Positions 1 to 8,063 of a stretch of 64,000 bases of DNA are shown one piece after another. Made by a program: the position numbers and the translations under genes. Each line of letters starts with the position of its first letter. The first letter of the stretch is position 1. Location of the stretch: contig CAZMRW010000011.1 of NCBI GenBank assembly GCA_964568805.1, positions 1 through 64,000 on the forward strand. Direction: 5' to 3'. This DNA comes from CAZMRW01 sp964568805 (lineage in GTDB: Bacteria; Pseudomonadota; Gammaproteobacteria; Methylococcales; Methylomonadaceae). The notes under the pieces were generated by a model, which saw only the letters and a list, made by a program, of their open reading frames with translations, did no database searches and had not been told where the DNA came from.

Positions 1-65
1 CAACAGGTTAGGTCGGTGTTAATTCCCTGTTAATTTAACAAAGTAGAATTAAGAACTGAAGGAAA

Positions 66-269
66 GTGATAAGGTACGCTATTTCACTTGAAAAGTCTTC
101 ATCCCGTGTTGCTGATGTTTCGATAGCGTCCTTTCTTTCATTGCAAATTGGATTTGACCTACATGATGTTAATGACCGCTCGATAATTAGAGCCCTTCAA
201 ACTGACATAAAACTTATTTTAGGTGCGCCAAAAAATATGATGATGCTCCTGAACTCGAAAATTATGTGA
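66..269 (+). CDS. Hypothetical small protein (doubtful)
   Basis: A 67-codon frame opens with GTG just after an AAGGA-like ribosome site (about 58-62). I recognise no domain, signal peptide or membrane segment in it. It lies in an AT-rich stretch at the window edge with no co-directional partner; the next gene, the subtilase, is on the opposite strand. It could be a real small protein, the remnant of a longer gene left of the window, or a chance frame. Only the frame and the ribosome site support it. Confidence 0.25.
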   Translation: MIRYAISLEKSSSRVADVSIASFLSLQIGFDLHDVNDRSIIRALQTDIKLILGAPKNMMMLLNSKIM

Positions 270-452
270 AGTAATTTGCCCCGCAGTTCAGATTATTCGT
301 GACTTGGCATGATCGACTGCACATAATTCGCTACTATACATAATGTCTATTATGCAAAGCTTTGCATAACGGCCAAAAGCGGTCGTTTACATTAACAATA
401 AGTAAATTGCGGTATGTCTGCTAAAGTATGCCCAAAAAGACGATAAGCATTA
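270..452. other. Intergenic segment with dif-like core and 18-bp palindrome
   Basis: No gene is visible here. At 333-360 the sequence has the layout of a Xer site: CATAA, a 6-bp spacer TGTCTA, then TTATG. By hand count it matches the E. coli dif site at 18 of 28 positions, and 15 of 16 in the core. Overlapping it, 351-368 is a perfect 18-bp palindrome, TATGCAAAGCTTTGCATA. The outer arms fit dif poorly, so this is not a confident chromosomal dif. It may be an attachment or resolution site of a former mobile element next to the AAA/S8 module. Confidence 0.4.
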
Positions 453-2942
453 TTACGTGGTAATCGCGACCAGGTTTTCGATAGCATTATATAAATCGAC
501 ATCGGTCTCTGGTGTGCGAATAGAAATGATAAGCGCGTAACGCGCAGTTTTGTCATAACGCTCCAGTTTCTTGCTGGTTTTCCACCAACCTGCTATCGGA
601 TAGACGGCAATAATTCCGCGTTCAGCTAAGTCCGCAGCGGTTCCAGTCCAGGTATCCGAATGCAGCGAACCCAGATGACGTAAATTCGGGCCAAGTCGCC
701 AATCTGGATCGGAACCGCCACCTGCATAGCTGCCCTCTTCTTCGTTGCGGACCCGTTGATTGATACGAGCGCGAAAATTATCGGGCTTTTCCAAAGGCCG
801 TTTCACATCGAAACGTAAACCATGAGATTCATAACGATAGCGTCCGCCTGCGCCCCGCTCGACAATACCTGGGCTAGGTTCGATAAAATAAGAAAGCGTC
901 ACGCGCATCTCAACTGGGGTTGCTCCCAAATTCATTAAGGCTTCTTGAGGCCAAGGTAGGGAATGGAGATGCATTTCACGCAATTTTGGTTCCCCCTTAT
1001 TTTCTTCTCGTACAAACGGCTGAAGTTCGTCTTGGACGATTAGGGTTAACGAATTGGACGCACTCCATAAGGCGCGTTCGAGATTGGGGACTCCAAATCC
1101 GCAATGGCGAATCAAGCGTTGATAATCTCCGCTTCGTTCACGTACGTCTAGAAAATCAGCCTTCATTTGCTCGGTCCATTCCGCTGAATGAACAATCAGC
1201 GCCCTCACCGTTTCCGGCCAAAGATTAGGATACTGGGCCATGAGTTGCGCGGCCATGCGTGAACACAAGGCTGTGGCGGCGCTGGTTGCGTTAGTAGTAG
1301 TCAGTAAGCGATCAGTGAGTTCGTGATGCGTTGTCAGCAAGTTCAGGCTGTGCATAGTTACCGGTCCTAAGGTATCTTTTGCCACATTTCCGCCTTCAAA
1401 AACCACGTCCGGTTTTAATGGCCAATGTTTTTGCCAAGTTACGGATGTTGTGCTGAAAGGGCTTAAGCCGCCAGAAGGTGCAATGGCTGAATATCCATCG
1501 GTATTCGCTTCAGTAATATCTGTTTTTTTAGTGTAAGCTCCGACTGTAAGAATGTTCCAAGCTTGCCCTGGATCGTGAATGCTGTCAGTACTGTTGCTGG
1601 ATGGATAGCTGCCCCAAGCATTGATATCGTCAATATTGCCACCGGACACGATAATCAAACGAGGTGTAAGCCCTTCACCACCAACATCGCAAGCTAAACG
1701 ATCTAGCGTTGCCGACCACGCGGAAGGTTTTCCACGATCTCGGTTGTCCTTGGCAGTGATTGCCATACTAAAAATCCGTTGACGATGCGGTGCTGAGACT
1801 TCCGGTCGAGCAACTGCCTCCAGTGTCAGATTGCCGTGATGGCGACCGATATTTCCACCGTTGTGAGGTAAAATTTTCACAGATTCAAGGCGGTGTGTCA
1901 GTACGACTGGATCAGAGCTTGCCAAGCTGTGGATTAGGTCACCCCAGATAGCTAAACCGGCCATTTCCGTGCCATGGCCGTTTTGATCAGCGACGTCCCA
2001 GGCAGGTTCATTTGTATGTAGATCGTCGACATTCAAACTTTCTGCAAGTAAAGGATGCCCTGCATTAACGCCGGTATCGAGTATGCAGACATGGGGTGCA
2101 TTTTCCAAAGGCCATTGTGTCCGTTCGAGCAATTCATCGACCCACTCCCGTTGCTCTGTTGGGTTCAATGAGTCGAAAAATTCAGCGGTTTCTTTTGCAC
2201 GTTTGAGTTCAGCGACGCTGTTGAGTAGCATCATGGACTGTTGAATCTGCTCTTGTGTGCCATACATGAGTAGTACGCTGCGTTCGGGAAAATGCAGCTC
2301 GTCGGCAGAAAGTCCAAAGCCGATTTGCCCTGCAACAGAGCGAAAACGATGGATGGTTGACATCCTGTCATTAAAAATAGGTAGCCATACTTCCCACCAA
2401 ATTGGTTCCTGTTCCGTAGCAGGTAACGCCGAGGGATCGTCTGTCCATAACTCGTTGAAAGCGGCGCTGCGGATTTCACTGATGGTATTTATCAGTGCTT
2501 TATTGTCTAGTGCCTGCCCCTTGTTGCCTTTACGTTCCTCAATGTATTCCTGAACTTTTCGTTCGAATACATCCAGCTTGCCATCTGGCACAAATACAGT
2601 GGCATAGGTGTAGTGTTCATCGTGCCGGACATTCAATAGTTCGATTCCAGCGCGGGCATCAGAGAGGCTTTGTATAGACAACTCCACATCAGGTAGACTT
2701 GAGAATTGGAGTTGCAACCCAAGGCCGGATGTTATTCCTGCTTGCTGTTGTTGATGTTTGGCTTCATTGGCGATAGATTTAAGGCTGGATAGCTGACCAA
2801 GCAATGTCTGTCCATGAGTGGCCCGATCCAATTCGGGGAGTTTTTTGTTTCCGCCCCCTTTTGTTATCGGGGTGTAAGGCTCAGTTTGTGAGGTATTGGA
2901 AAGAACAAAATGATAACGGCGGGAGGTTCGACTTTCATCCAT
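453..2942 (-). CDS. S8 family (subtilisin-like) peptidase, cytoplasmic, partner of AAA ATPase
   Basis: An 829-residue serine protease of the subtilase fold. Residues 1-270 match no domain I know. The catalytic triad is readable: Asp289 in CILDTGV, His323 in NGHGTEMAGL and Ser554 in NATSAATAL. Asn436 in VSGGN is the likely oxyanion-hole residue. The usual GTSMA around the serine is NATSA here. About 240 residues follow the catalytic core. There is no signal peptide or propeptide, so it should act in the cytoplasm. It sits 15 bp after an AAA+ ATPase gene on the same strand, so the two probably form an operon. The inferred role is ATPase-controlled proteolysis, perhaps in defence or stress; the substrate is unknown. 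The family call is firm and the role is inference. Confidence 0.88.
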   Translation of the reverse strand: MDESRTSRRYHFVLSNTSQTEPYTPITKGGGNKKLPELDRATHGQTLLGQLSSLKSIANEAKHQQQQAGITSGLGLQLQFSSLPDVELSIQSLSDARAGIELLNVRHDEHYTYATVFVPDGKLDVFERKVQEYIEERKGNKGQALDNKALINTISEIRSAAFNELWTDDPSALPATEQEPIWWEVWLPIFNDRMSTIHRFRSVAGQIGFGLSADELHFPERSVLLMYGTQEQIQQSMMLLNSVAELKRAKETAEFFDSLNPTEQREWVDELLERTQWPLENAPHVCILDTGVNAGHPLLAESLNVDDLHTNEPAWDVADQNGHGTEMAGLAIWGDLIHSLASSDPVVLTHRLESVKILPHNGGNIGRHHGNLTLEAVARPEVSAPHRQRIFSMAITAKDNRDRGKPSAWSATLDRLACDVGGEGLTPRLIIVSGGNIDDINAWGSYPSSNSTDSIHDPGQAWNILTVGAYTKKTDITEANTDGYSAIAPSGGLSPFSTTSVTWQKHWPLKPDVVFEGGNVAKDTLGPVTMHSLNLLTTHHELTDRLLTTTNATSAATALCSRMAAQLMAQYPNLWPETVRALIVHSAEWTEQMKADFLDVRERSGDYQRLIRHCGFGVPNLERALWSASNSLTLIVQDELQPFVREENKGEPKLREMHLHSLPWPQEALMNLGATPVEMRVTLSYFIEPSPGIVERGAGGRYRYESHGLRFDVKRPLEKPDNFRARINQRVRNEEEGSYAGGGSDPDWRLGPNLRHLGSLHSDTWTGTAADLAERGIIAVYPIAGWWKTSKKLERYDKTARYALIISIRTPETDVDLYNAIENLVAITT

Positions 2943-2957
2943 AAGGTCACTAGAGAA

Positions 2958-3962
2958 TTAAGTTTCAGGTGTAAAAATCTTGCGTTGCTTCATGATTTGC
3001 CTCTCTCTCAACATTTTTTTCAAGTCAGCAGAAGTCAGGGTGTTCCTGTCATGGATAACCGCATCCTTAATCGCATCTTGAACTGCGCGAGTCAACTCAG
3101 CATGACTCAAGCCTTCGGCGATTTCGGCTAGGCTGGCCCATATTGGTTTAACGATTCTGAAACCGGACAGCTTGAATTTCAAAACCTCAATGATCTGCGT
3201 ACGGTTTGGCAAACCGTATTCGATTACATCGTCAAAACGCCGGAACAATGCATAATCGAGTGCTTGTGGGTGGTTCGTGGCGGCAATAATGACGCTGTGG
3301 GACTCGTCTCGTTCAAGCATTTGCAGGAAACTATTGAGAACTCGGCGAATTTCGCCTACATCGTTAACAAAGCCGCGCTGCGCACCGATAGCGTCAAATT
3401 CATCGAAGAAATAAACGCCGCGCACAGAGGCGATGCTATCGAAGACCTGCCGTAGCTTGGCGGCGGTTTCGCCCATGAATTTGGTGATCAGCGCATCCAG
3501 TCGAACCACAAACAACGGAATGCCCAATTCTCCGGCTAGCACCGAGGCGGTCAGTGTCTTGCCTGTGCCAGGTGGACCGACCAAGAGAATTTTGCGTCGA
3601 GGTGATAGTCCGTGAGCTTGAATTTTGGCAAAATTCCGTTGCTCCTTGATAAGGCGTTGCAAATGTTCCTCAGTGGTCGTGTCCAACACAATTTCAGCCA
3701 AACGAGCCTTCGGATAAGAAGCATCTAGCAGAGTGGTCATTTCTCCGCGCGGCTGTATTATTGGTGTTGGCCGTTTTCCGATGGAAACTGGAGAAGATTG
3801 TACCTTGCCGGCATCAATCATCGAACGCAATTCTTCTGCCAGCTTGCCATGACCTAACTTGGCCTCATGTGCCGCCAATTGCATTGCGACAGCGTAAAAA
3901 TGACCATCATCACCGTCGAAATGTGATTTGAGCAAGGCTTTGAGTTGGTCAGCGCTGGCCAT
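2958..3962 (-). CDS. AAA+ ATPase (FtsH/Cdc48-like single module), partner of S8 peptidase
   Basis: A 334-residue protein with one AAA+ module. Walker A is GPPGTGKT (129-136), Walker B is YFFDEFD (184-190), sensor 1 is AATN (227-230), and an arginine-finger-like RRFD lies near 241-244. The first ~70 residues form a separate helical region resembling no peptidase or membrane anchor. It is the first gene of a two-gene unit, with the subtilase starting 15 bp after its stop. Such an ATPase could unfold or deliver substrates to the protease, or gate it. ATPase/S8-peptidase pairs recur in bacterial genomic islands to my knowledge; I know of no settled function. Family is firm, role is inference. Confidence 0.88.
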   Translation of the reverse strand: MASADQLKALLKSHFDGDDGHFYAVAMQLAAHEAKLGHGKLAEELRSMIDAGKVQSSPVSIGKRPTPIIQPRGEMTTLLDASYPKARLAEIVLDTTTEEHLQRLIKEQRNFAKIQAHGLSPRRKILLVGPPGTGKTLTASVLAGELGIPLFVVRLDALITKFMGETAAKLRQVFDSIASVRGVYFFDEFDAIGAQRGFVNDVGEIRRVLNSFLQMLERDESHSVIIAATNHPQALDYALFRRFDDVIEYGLPNRTQIIEVLKFKLSGFRIVKPIWASLAEIAEGLSHAELTRAVQDAIKDAVIHDRNTLTSADLKKMLRERQIMKQRKIFTPET

Positions 3963-4367
3963 GATTGTAAGGTGACTCTGTATTTAGGAAAAAGTGAAAG
4001 GTATATCAGGATACTCTATAAAATAAAAAAAATCATAGAATTCATCAATGGCTTGAAATATCAATGTAGATGTCAATCTTGTCGAGTGGGTTGATATGGG
4101 AACCTCTTTTAATTCAATTTTAGAAAATTGGTACTTATAAATTTCAATAACTTAGATTCGTCAATATTATGAAAAAAGCAATTTTTAGAGGTTCCCATAT
4201 GTTGATGTAAAAAGTGAAGCTATACCAAAAGACAACTTGCCTCACTTAGTTTGTGTTTCATCTCCGCAATTTCAAACCGGAGCTCCGCCATGAGACCATT
4301 ATCACAATTCAAAAATACACATCCGAATGACTGGAATGGGTCGACTACTGTCTTCCCCGGTCTTGCG
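3963..4367. other. AT-rich intergenic region with an inverted-repeat element
   Basis: About 400 bp without a convincing gene between the AAA ATPase start and the amidotransferase stop. The AAA/S8 promoter should lie close to 3963. The rest is dominated by the 107-bp inverted-repeat element at 4094-4200, annotated separately. I see nothing else I can support. Confidence 0.6.
4094..4200. repeat. 107-bp element with perfect 14-bp terminal inverted repeats (MITE-like)
   Basis: ATATGGGAACCTCT at 4094-4107 is repeated exactly as its reverse complement at 4187-4200, with an AT-rich centre between. GTTGAT occurs at 4090-4095 and again at 4201-4206, which looks like a short target duplication, although the left copy overlaps the repeat by 2 bp. 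The layout fits a miniature inverted-repeat transposable element or insertion-sequence remnant. No transposase is encoded inside, and I cannot name the parent family. Confidence 0.5.
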
Positions 4368-5156
4368 TCAATCTGCAACACTCTTTTCTGCAATTCTTTC
4401 GCCATCCAGAAATAATAAATAGTGATTGGCCTCCATTTTGTGCCATTGTTCATTACGGGTCAGCGGCAGAGTGGCGATGATAGTAACCACATCATTCGGT
4501 GTGGTTTGTTTTTGAAAATCGATACTGATGTCTTCATCAATCAGACTCGCCTGTCCGAAAGGCGCCCTACGCGTGATCCAGTGCAGAGTGTTGCGGCAAT
4601 AAGCAAACAAGTAGCTGCCATCGGAAAGCAGAATGTTGGCAATACCGAGCGTCTGCAATTGCAAACACAAATCGCCCAGATGACCAAACATGGCGTTCAT
4701 GTCGTCGGGTTTGGCCGGATATCTGCGATCCAGTTCATTGAGCAGCCAGCAAAATGCCGCTTCACTGTCGGTGTCGCCGACCGGTTGATGCTTGCCCTTT
4801 TGCAGCAAGACCTGGTAATCGCTTAACTGGCCGTTATGAGCGAAAGTCCAATACCTGCCCCATTGCTCACGTGTAAACGGATGGGTATTTTCCAAAGCCA
4901 CTTTGCCGCGATTGGCTTGCCTGATATGGCCGATGACCGCGCGGCTGTGTATCGGGTAGTCTTGCACTAGTTTGGCAATCGGCGAATCATAACAGGGCAG
5001 GGGGTCCTTGAAGGTGCGATAACCCTTGTCCTCATAAAAAGTGATGCCCCAGCCATCACGATGCGGCCCTGTGCGTCCGCCGCGTTGCATTAATCCCGTG
5101 AAACTGAAACAAATGTCGGTAGGTACATTTGCACTCATACCCAATAATTCACACAT
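4368..5156 (-). CDS. Class II glutamine amidotransferase (YafJ-like)
   Basis: A 262-residue Ntn-type glutaminase domain. Met is followed directly by Cys2 (MCELLGMSANVPTD), the N-terminal nucleophile exposed after Met removal. HRDGWGI, GHIRQANRG and FAHNGQL are hallmark glutaminase segments. No synthase or transferase domain follows, so it is a stand-alone glutamine-hydrolysing protein like E. coli YafJ, whose acceptor is unknown. The 183-bp gap to the divergent DUF523 gene should hold both promoters. The family is certain, the physiological role is not. Confidence 0.88.
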   Translation of the reverse strand: MCELLGMSANVPTDICFSFTGLMQRGGRTGPHRDGWGITFYEDKGYRTFKDPLPCYDSPIAKLVQDYPIHSRAVIGHIRQANRGKVALENTHPFTREQWGRYWTFAHNGQLSDYQVLLQKGKHQPVGDTDSEAAFCWLLNELDRRYPAKPDDMNAMFGHLGDLCLQLQTLGIANILLSDGSYLFAYCRNTLHWITRRAPFGQASLIDEDISIDFQKQTTPNDVVTIIATLPLTRNEQWHKMEANHYLLFLDGERIAEKSVAD

Positions 5157-5340
5157 AGCCGTCCGGAAGTTATTTTTTATAGTAATAAGTTTTTCTTGGT
5201 GGATGTTGATAATACAAACAGAGACTATTCCTGAATAGACTCGGTTTAATGAGTCAAGTGTATACTATTCAAACTGACACGCGACTTTAATGTTTAATCC
5301 GTATAAAATTTAAATTTTCAGTGGTCCATCAGAAATTAAC

Positions 5341-6276
5341 GTGAAAAAAATCCCCATCGGCATCAGCAGTTGTTTGCTTGGCCAGCCAGTCCGCTTCGAC
5401 GGTAGCCATAAGCATGATTCCTATATTACCGGCACGCTGGGCGAATATTTCGAATTCCACCCTTTTTGTCCGGAGGTTGAAATCGGTCTCGGCGTTCCAA
5501 GGCCGACGGTTCATCTGGTTAAATTCGATAAAGAGATACGCTGCGTCGGCGTCAAGGATCCCGAAATGGATGTGACCGACCGTTTACGCAACCGGGCGGT
5601 TCAGTTAAAAGACAACCATGCCGATTTATGCGGGTATATTTTGAAAAAAGATTCCCCCAGTTGCGGCATGGAACGTGTCAAGGTTTATGCCGGAAATCAG
5701 CCACGGCGAGAAGGCGTCGGGATTTATGCCGGAGAAATGATGAGGCATAATCCGTTGTTGCCGGTTGAAGAGGAAGGCCGGCTTGGCGATCCGGGATTGC
5801 GCGAGAATTTTATTCAGCGCGTTTATGTGCTTTATCGCTGGAAAGGGTTGCTGGCGGAAGGCATAACGATCAAAAGCCTGACGCAATTTCATGCCCGTCA
5901 CAAGCTTATCATCATGAGCCACGGCGATTATCGCGAACTCGGGCAAATGCTGGCCGGCGTCTCCAAAGACACGCTGAAAGAGGTGGCTGATCACTACATC
6001 GTCAAATTGATGGCGATTTTGAAAAAGATTGTGAGCCGCAGCAATCATGTCAATGTGCTGCAGCATATTCAGGGCTATTTGAGAAAAGAGTTAACGGCTG
6101 ACGATAAAGCCGAACTGGCCGAACTGATTGAGCGTTATCGCCGGGGCGAAGTGCCGCTGATCGTGCCGTTGACCTTGCTCAAGCATCATTTTCGCAAGGC
6201 GCCCGATCCCTATATTGAGGAATCCTATTATATGTCGCCTTATCCTCAAGAACTGCAACTCATAAACCAGTTGTAA
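5341..6276 (+). CDS. DUF523-DUF1722 protein (TudS-like desulfidase fused to YbgA domain)
   Basis: A 311-residue two-domain protein. Residues 1 to about 150 are DUF523 with three cysteines, Cys11 (SSCLLG), Cys43 (HPFCPE) and Cys108 (SPSCGM). In the characterised DUF523 enzyme TudS, three cysteines bind a [4Fe-4S] cluster that removes sulfur from 2-thiouracil. Residues from about 185 to 305 are DUF1722, the YbgA domain, whose function is unknown and which often neighbours photolyase genes; no photolyase gene lies here. The start is GTG at 5341, with no strong ribosome site, chosen because it opens the domain directly. The SDR gene follows 2 bp after the stop, so they are probably co-transcribed. 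Thiouracil activity is by homology only. Confidence 0.85.
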   Translation: MKKIPIGISSCLLGQPVRFDGSHKHDSYITGTLGEYFEFHPFCPEVEIGLGVPRPTVHLVKFDKEIRCVGVKDPEMDVTDRLRNRAVQLKDNHADLCGYILKKDSPSCGMERVKVYAGNQPRREGVGIYAGEMMRHNPLLPVEEEGRLGDPGLRENFIQRVYVLYRWKGLLAEGITIKSLTQFHARHKLIIMSHGDYRELGQMLAGVSKDTLKEVADHYIVKLMAILKKIVSRSNHVNVLQHIQGYLRKELTADDKAELAELIERYRRGEVPLIVPLTLLKHHFRKAPDPYIEESYYMSPYPQELQLINQL

Positions 6277-6278
6277 TC

Positions 6279-7118
6279 ATGGCTAAAATCCTGATTGTCG
6301 GTTGCGGCGATATCGGCACGCGTCTGGCCCATGTCCTGACGGATACGGGTCATCGGGTGACGGGGCTTAAGAGGCAGCCGCCGGCTGGCGACAGCAGGAT
6401 CGAATACGTTAAAGCCGATATCGGCGTAGCCTCCGATTTGTCGGGATTGTCTACGGATTTCGATCAGCTGTTCTTTATCGTTTCTGGAGATGGGCGCAGC
6501 GAACAAAGCTATCGTACCATTTACGAAAAGGGTCTGAACAATCTGCTGGCGAAATTTGGCGGTCAACCCTGGATATTTGTCTCGTCGACCAGCGTGTACT
6601 GGCAATCGCATGGCGAGTGGGTCGATGAAAAGTCTCCGGCGCAACCTGTCAATATCAACAGCAGGCTCATCCGACAAGCCGAGGAAACGCTGATCGGCTT
6701 GAATCCCGCCAATATCGTCGTGCGCTTTTCCGGTATTTACGGCCCGGGGCGCGAGTATCTACTGAGGATGGCGGCACAGACGCCTGCCATACAGAAAACG
6801 CCGCCTTATTATACCAACCGGATTCATCAGCAGGATTGCGTCGGCGTATTGTCGTATTTAATGGAGCAACGGCTGCAAGGCGCCGCCCTGGAGCAATGCT
6901 ATCTGGCCAGTGACGACGATCCGGCGCCGATGTGGGACGTCGTGTCATGGCTGGCCCAACGACTACATTGCCCGCCCCCCGTGATTAAACAGGTTGACGA
7001 GGATGCGGTCATGAACAAGCGCTGCAGCAATGCAAGATTGAAAGCATTGGGCTATCGGTTTCAGTATCCGAGTTATAAAGAGGGTTATGGAGAGATGGTG
7101 AAGCAGGCGCAAGGTTAA
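6279..7118 (+). CDS. NAD-dependent epimerase/SDR family protein (YeeZ-like)
   Basis: A 279-residue Rossmann-fold protein of the extended SDR type. The N-terminal GCGDIGTRLA (about 8-17) is a dinucleotide-binding glycine motif, VSSTSVYW (about 107-114) is the serine strand, and FSGIYGPGRE (about 149-158) is a typical epimerase segment. The classical YxxxK is not obvious, as in YeeZ-type relatives, so catalysis may be altered or lost. It starts 2 bp after the DUF523-DUF1722 gene. Its substrate is unknown. Confidence 0.8.
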   Translation: MAKILIVGCGDIGTRLAHVLTDTGHRVTGLKRQPPAGDSRIEYVKADIGVASDLSGLSTDFDQLFFIVSGDGRSEQSYRTIYEKGLNNLLAKFGGQPWIFVSSTSVYWQSHGEWVDEKSPAQPVNINSRLIRQAEETLIGLNPANIVVRFSGIYGPGREYLLRMAAQTPAIQKTPPYYTNRIHQQDCVGVLSYLMEQRLQGAALEQCYLASDDDPAPMWDVVSWLAQRLHCPPPVIKQVDEDAVMNKRCSNARLKALGYRFQYPSYKEGYGEMVKQAQG

Positions 7119-7146
7119 GGACGAAAGGCACAAGGTGCATGGTGTG

Positions 7147-7272
7147 CACTAGTAGTTCGCCAGTGCCATTTTGACGGGAAACGCAATCGTGTAGGTGCGG
7201 ATTTATCCGCGCTGTGCGAATGAATTCGCACCTACATCTGACCGTCATTACATGCTTGGCGGACTACTAGTG
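7147..7272. repeat. Nested palindromic repeat (REP/MITE-like)
   Basis: The outer arms CACTAGTAGTTCGCC (7147-7161) and GGCGGACTACTAGTG (7258-7272) are inverted repeats with one mismatch. Inside, GTAGGTGCGGATTTA (7191-7205) pairs imperfectly with TGAATTCGCACCTAC (7221-7235). The 126-bp unit fills the gap between two convergent genes, and its right arm runs into the stop codon of the LprI-like gene. This is typical of small dispersed palindromic elements. Copy number cannot be judged from one window. Confidence 0.6.
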
Positions 7273-7899
7273 TTTGATTCGTTTATACACCGCATCGGTT
7301 CCTTCGCCAGTCTCACGCAGGAAGAGGCGATCCCCTTGAAGCCGAAGGATAGCAAACGTGAAACTCATGGCTTCTTCTGTCGGATGCCGGATGTAGAGCG
7401 TACAGTTTTCAATCTGCCATGTTCCTTGGGATATCTCGGGCCTTTGATGGAGCCATGAATTAAATTCCCGTTTTGATCCCGAATACTCAAAAGACATCTC
7501 TTCAAAGAATCCTCCGGACACATGTTCCCATGCTCCCAGCAGCGATTGCTCGGTTATGGGGCAATGCGGGCCGGCTTTTGAGGCGTTCGATTGCCTTATG
7601 GCGAGCTCATCGATTCGTTTTTCATAGGACTCGACAAGGCAGGGTTTTGACGTGCATTTATTTCTAATGTTTCGAAGCCATTGTTGCTGCAGTTTTTTAA
7701 TTTCTTCCGGCTTTGGGGATTCCGATGCCGCCGCTTGATATGATTGCGCGAGTTTTTCATCGAGACTCGACAAGGTTTTGTCGGCACAAATCAATTTTTC
7801 CTGAACCGTTCCGGCTTTCGCGCAAGCAAAGCTTGCCGCATTAGCCGCAATCGAAAGAGCTGCTGTTAGTAGAAACAAAAGAGGGAGAAATCGCGTCAT
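7267..7899 (-). CDS. Secreted LprI/DUF1311-like protein
   Basis: A 210-residue protein starting at the ATG at 7897-7899, chosen because a clear signal peptide begins there: MTRF, a leucine-rich core, then cleavage near ANAAS. A longer frame adds 11 residues in front. The mature N-terminal half has the DUF1311/LprI pattern, with Cys in SFACAKAG and LICADKTLSSLDEKL and later Cys near KCTSKPCL. LprI-family proteins include lysozyme inhibitors of the envelope. The C-terminal ~90 residues look like a separate small beta domain I do not recognise. The stop overlaps the right arm of the neighbouring palindromic repeat. Periplasmic location is well supported; inhibitor activity is only possible. Confidence 0.75.
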   Translation of the reverse strand: MTRFLPLLFLLTAALSIAANAASFACAKAGTVQEKLICADKTLSSLDEKLAQSYQAAASESPKPEEIKKLQQQWLRNIRNKCTSKPCLVESYEKRIDELAIRQSNASKAGPHCPITEQSLLGAWEHVSGGFFEEMSFEYSGSKREFNSWLHQRPEISQGTWQIENCTLYIRHPTEEAMSFTFAILRLQGDRLFLRETGEGTDAVYKRIKH

Positions 7900-8063
7900 G
7901 CAATAGAGAACCGATAAATTATAATCAAGCATTTAGGGTCAATAGCGTAGCTTATTGTGTCGCATTTTCAAGCACTCGAACTTTTTAGTATCCGGGCGAG
8001 GTCAACTATAATTTAACCGTTAACGGAAACATGCTCTTAAGCAACAGACTTCAGGAATTCAGG

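Noticed and set aside
333..360. Chromosomal dif site
   Set aside because: Only the core matches dif; both outer arms diverge, so chromosomal dif is not claimed.
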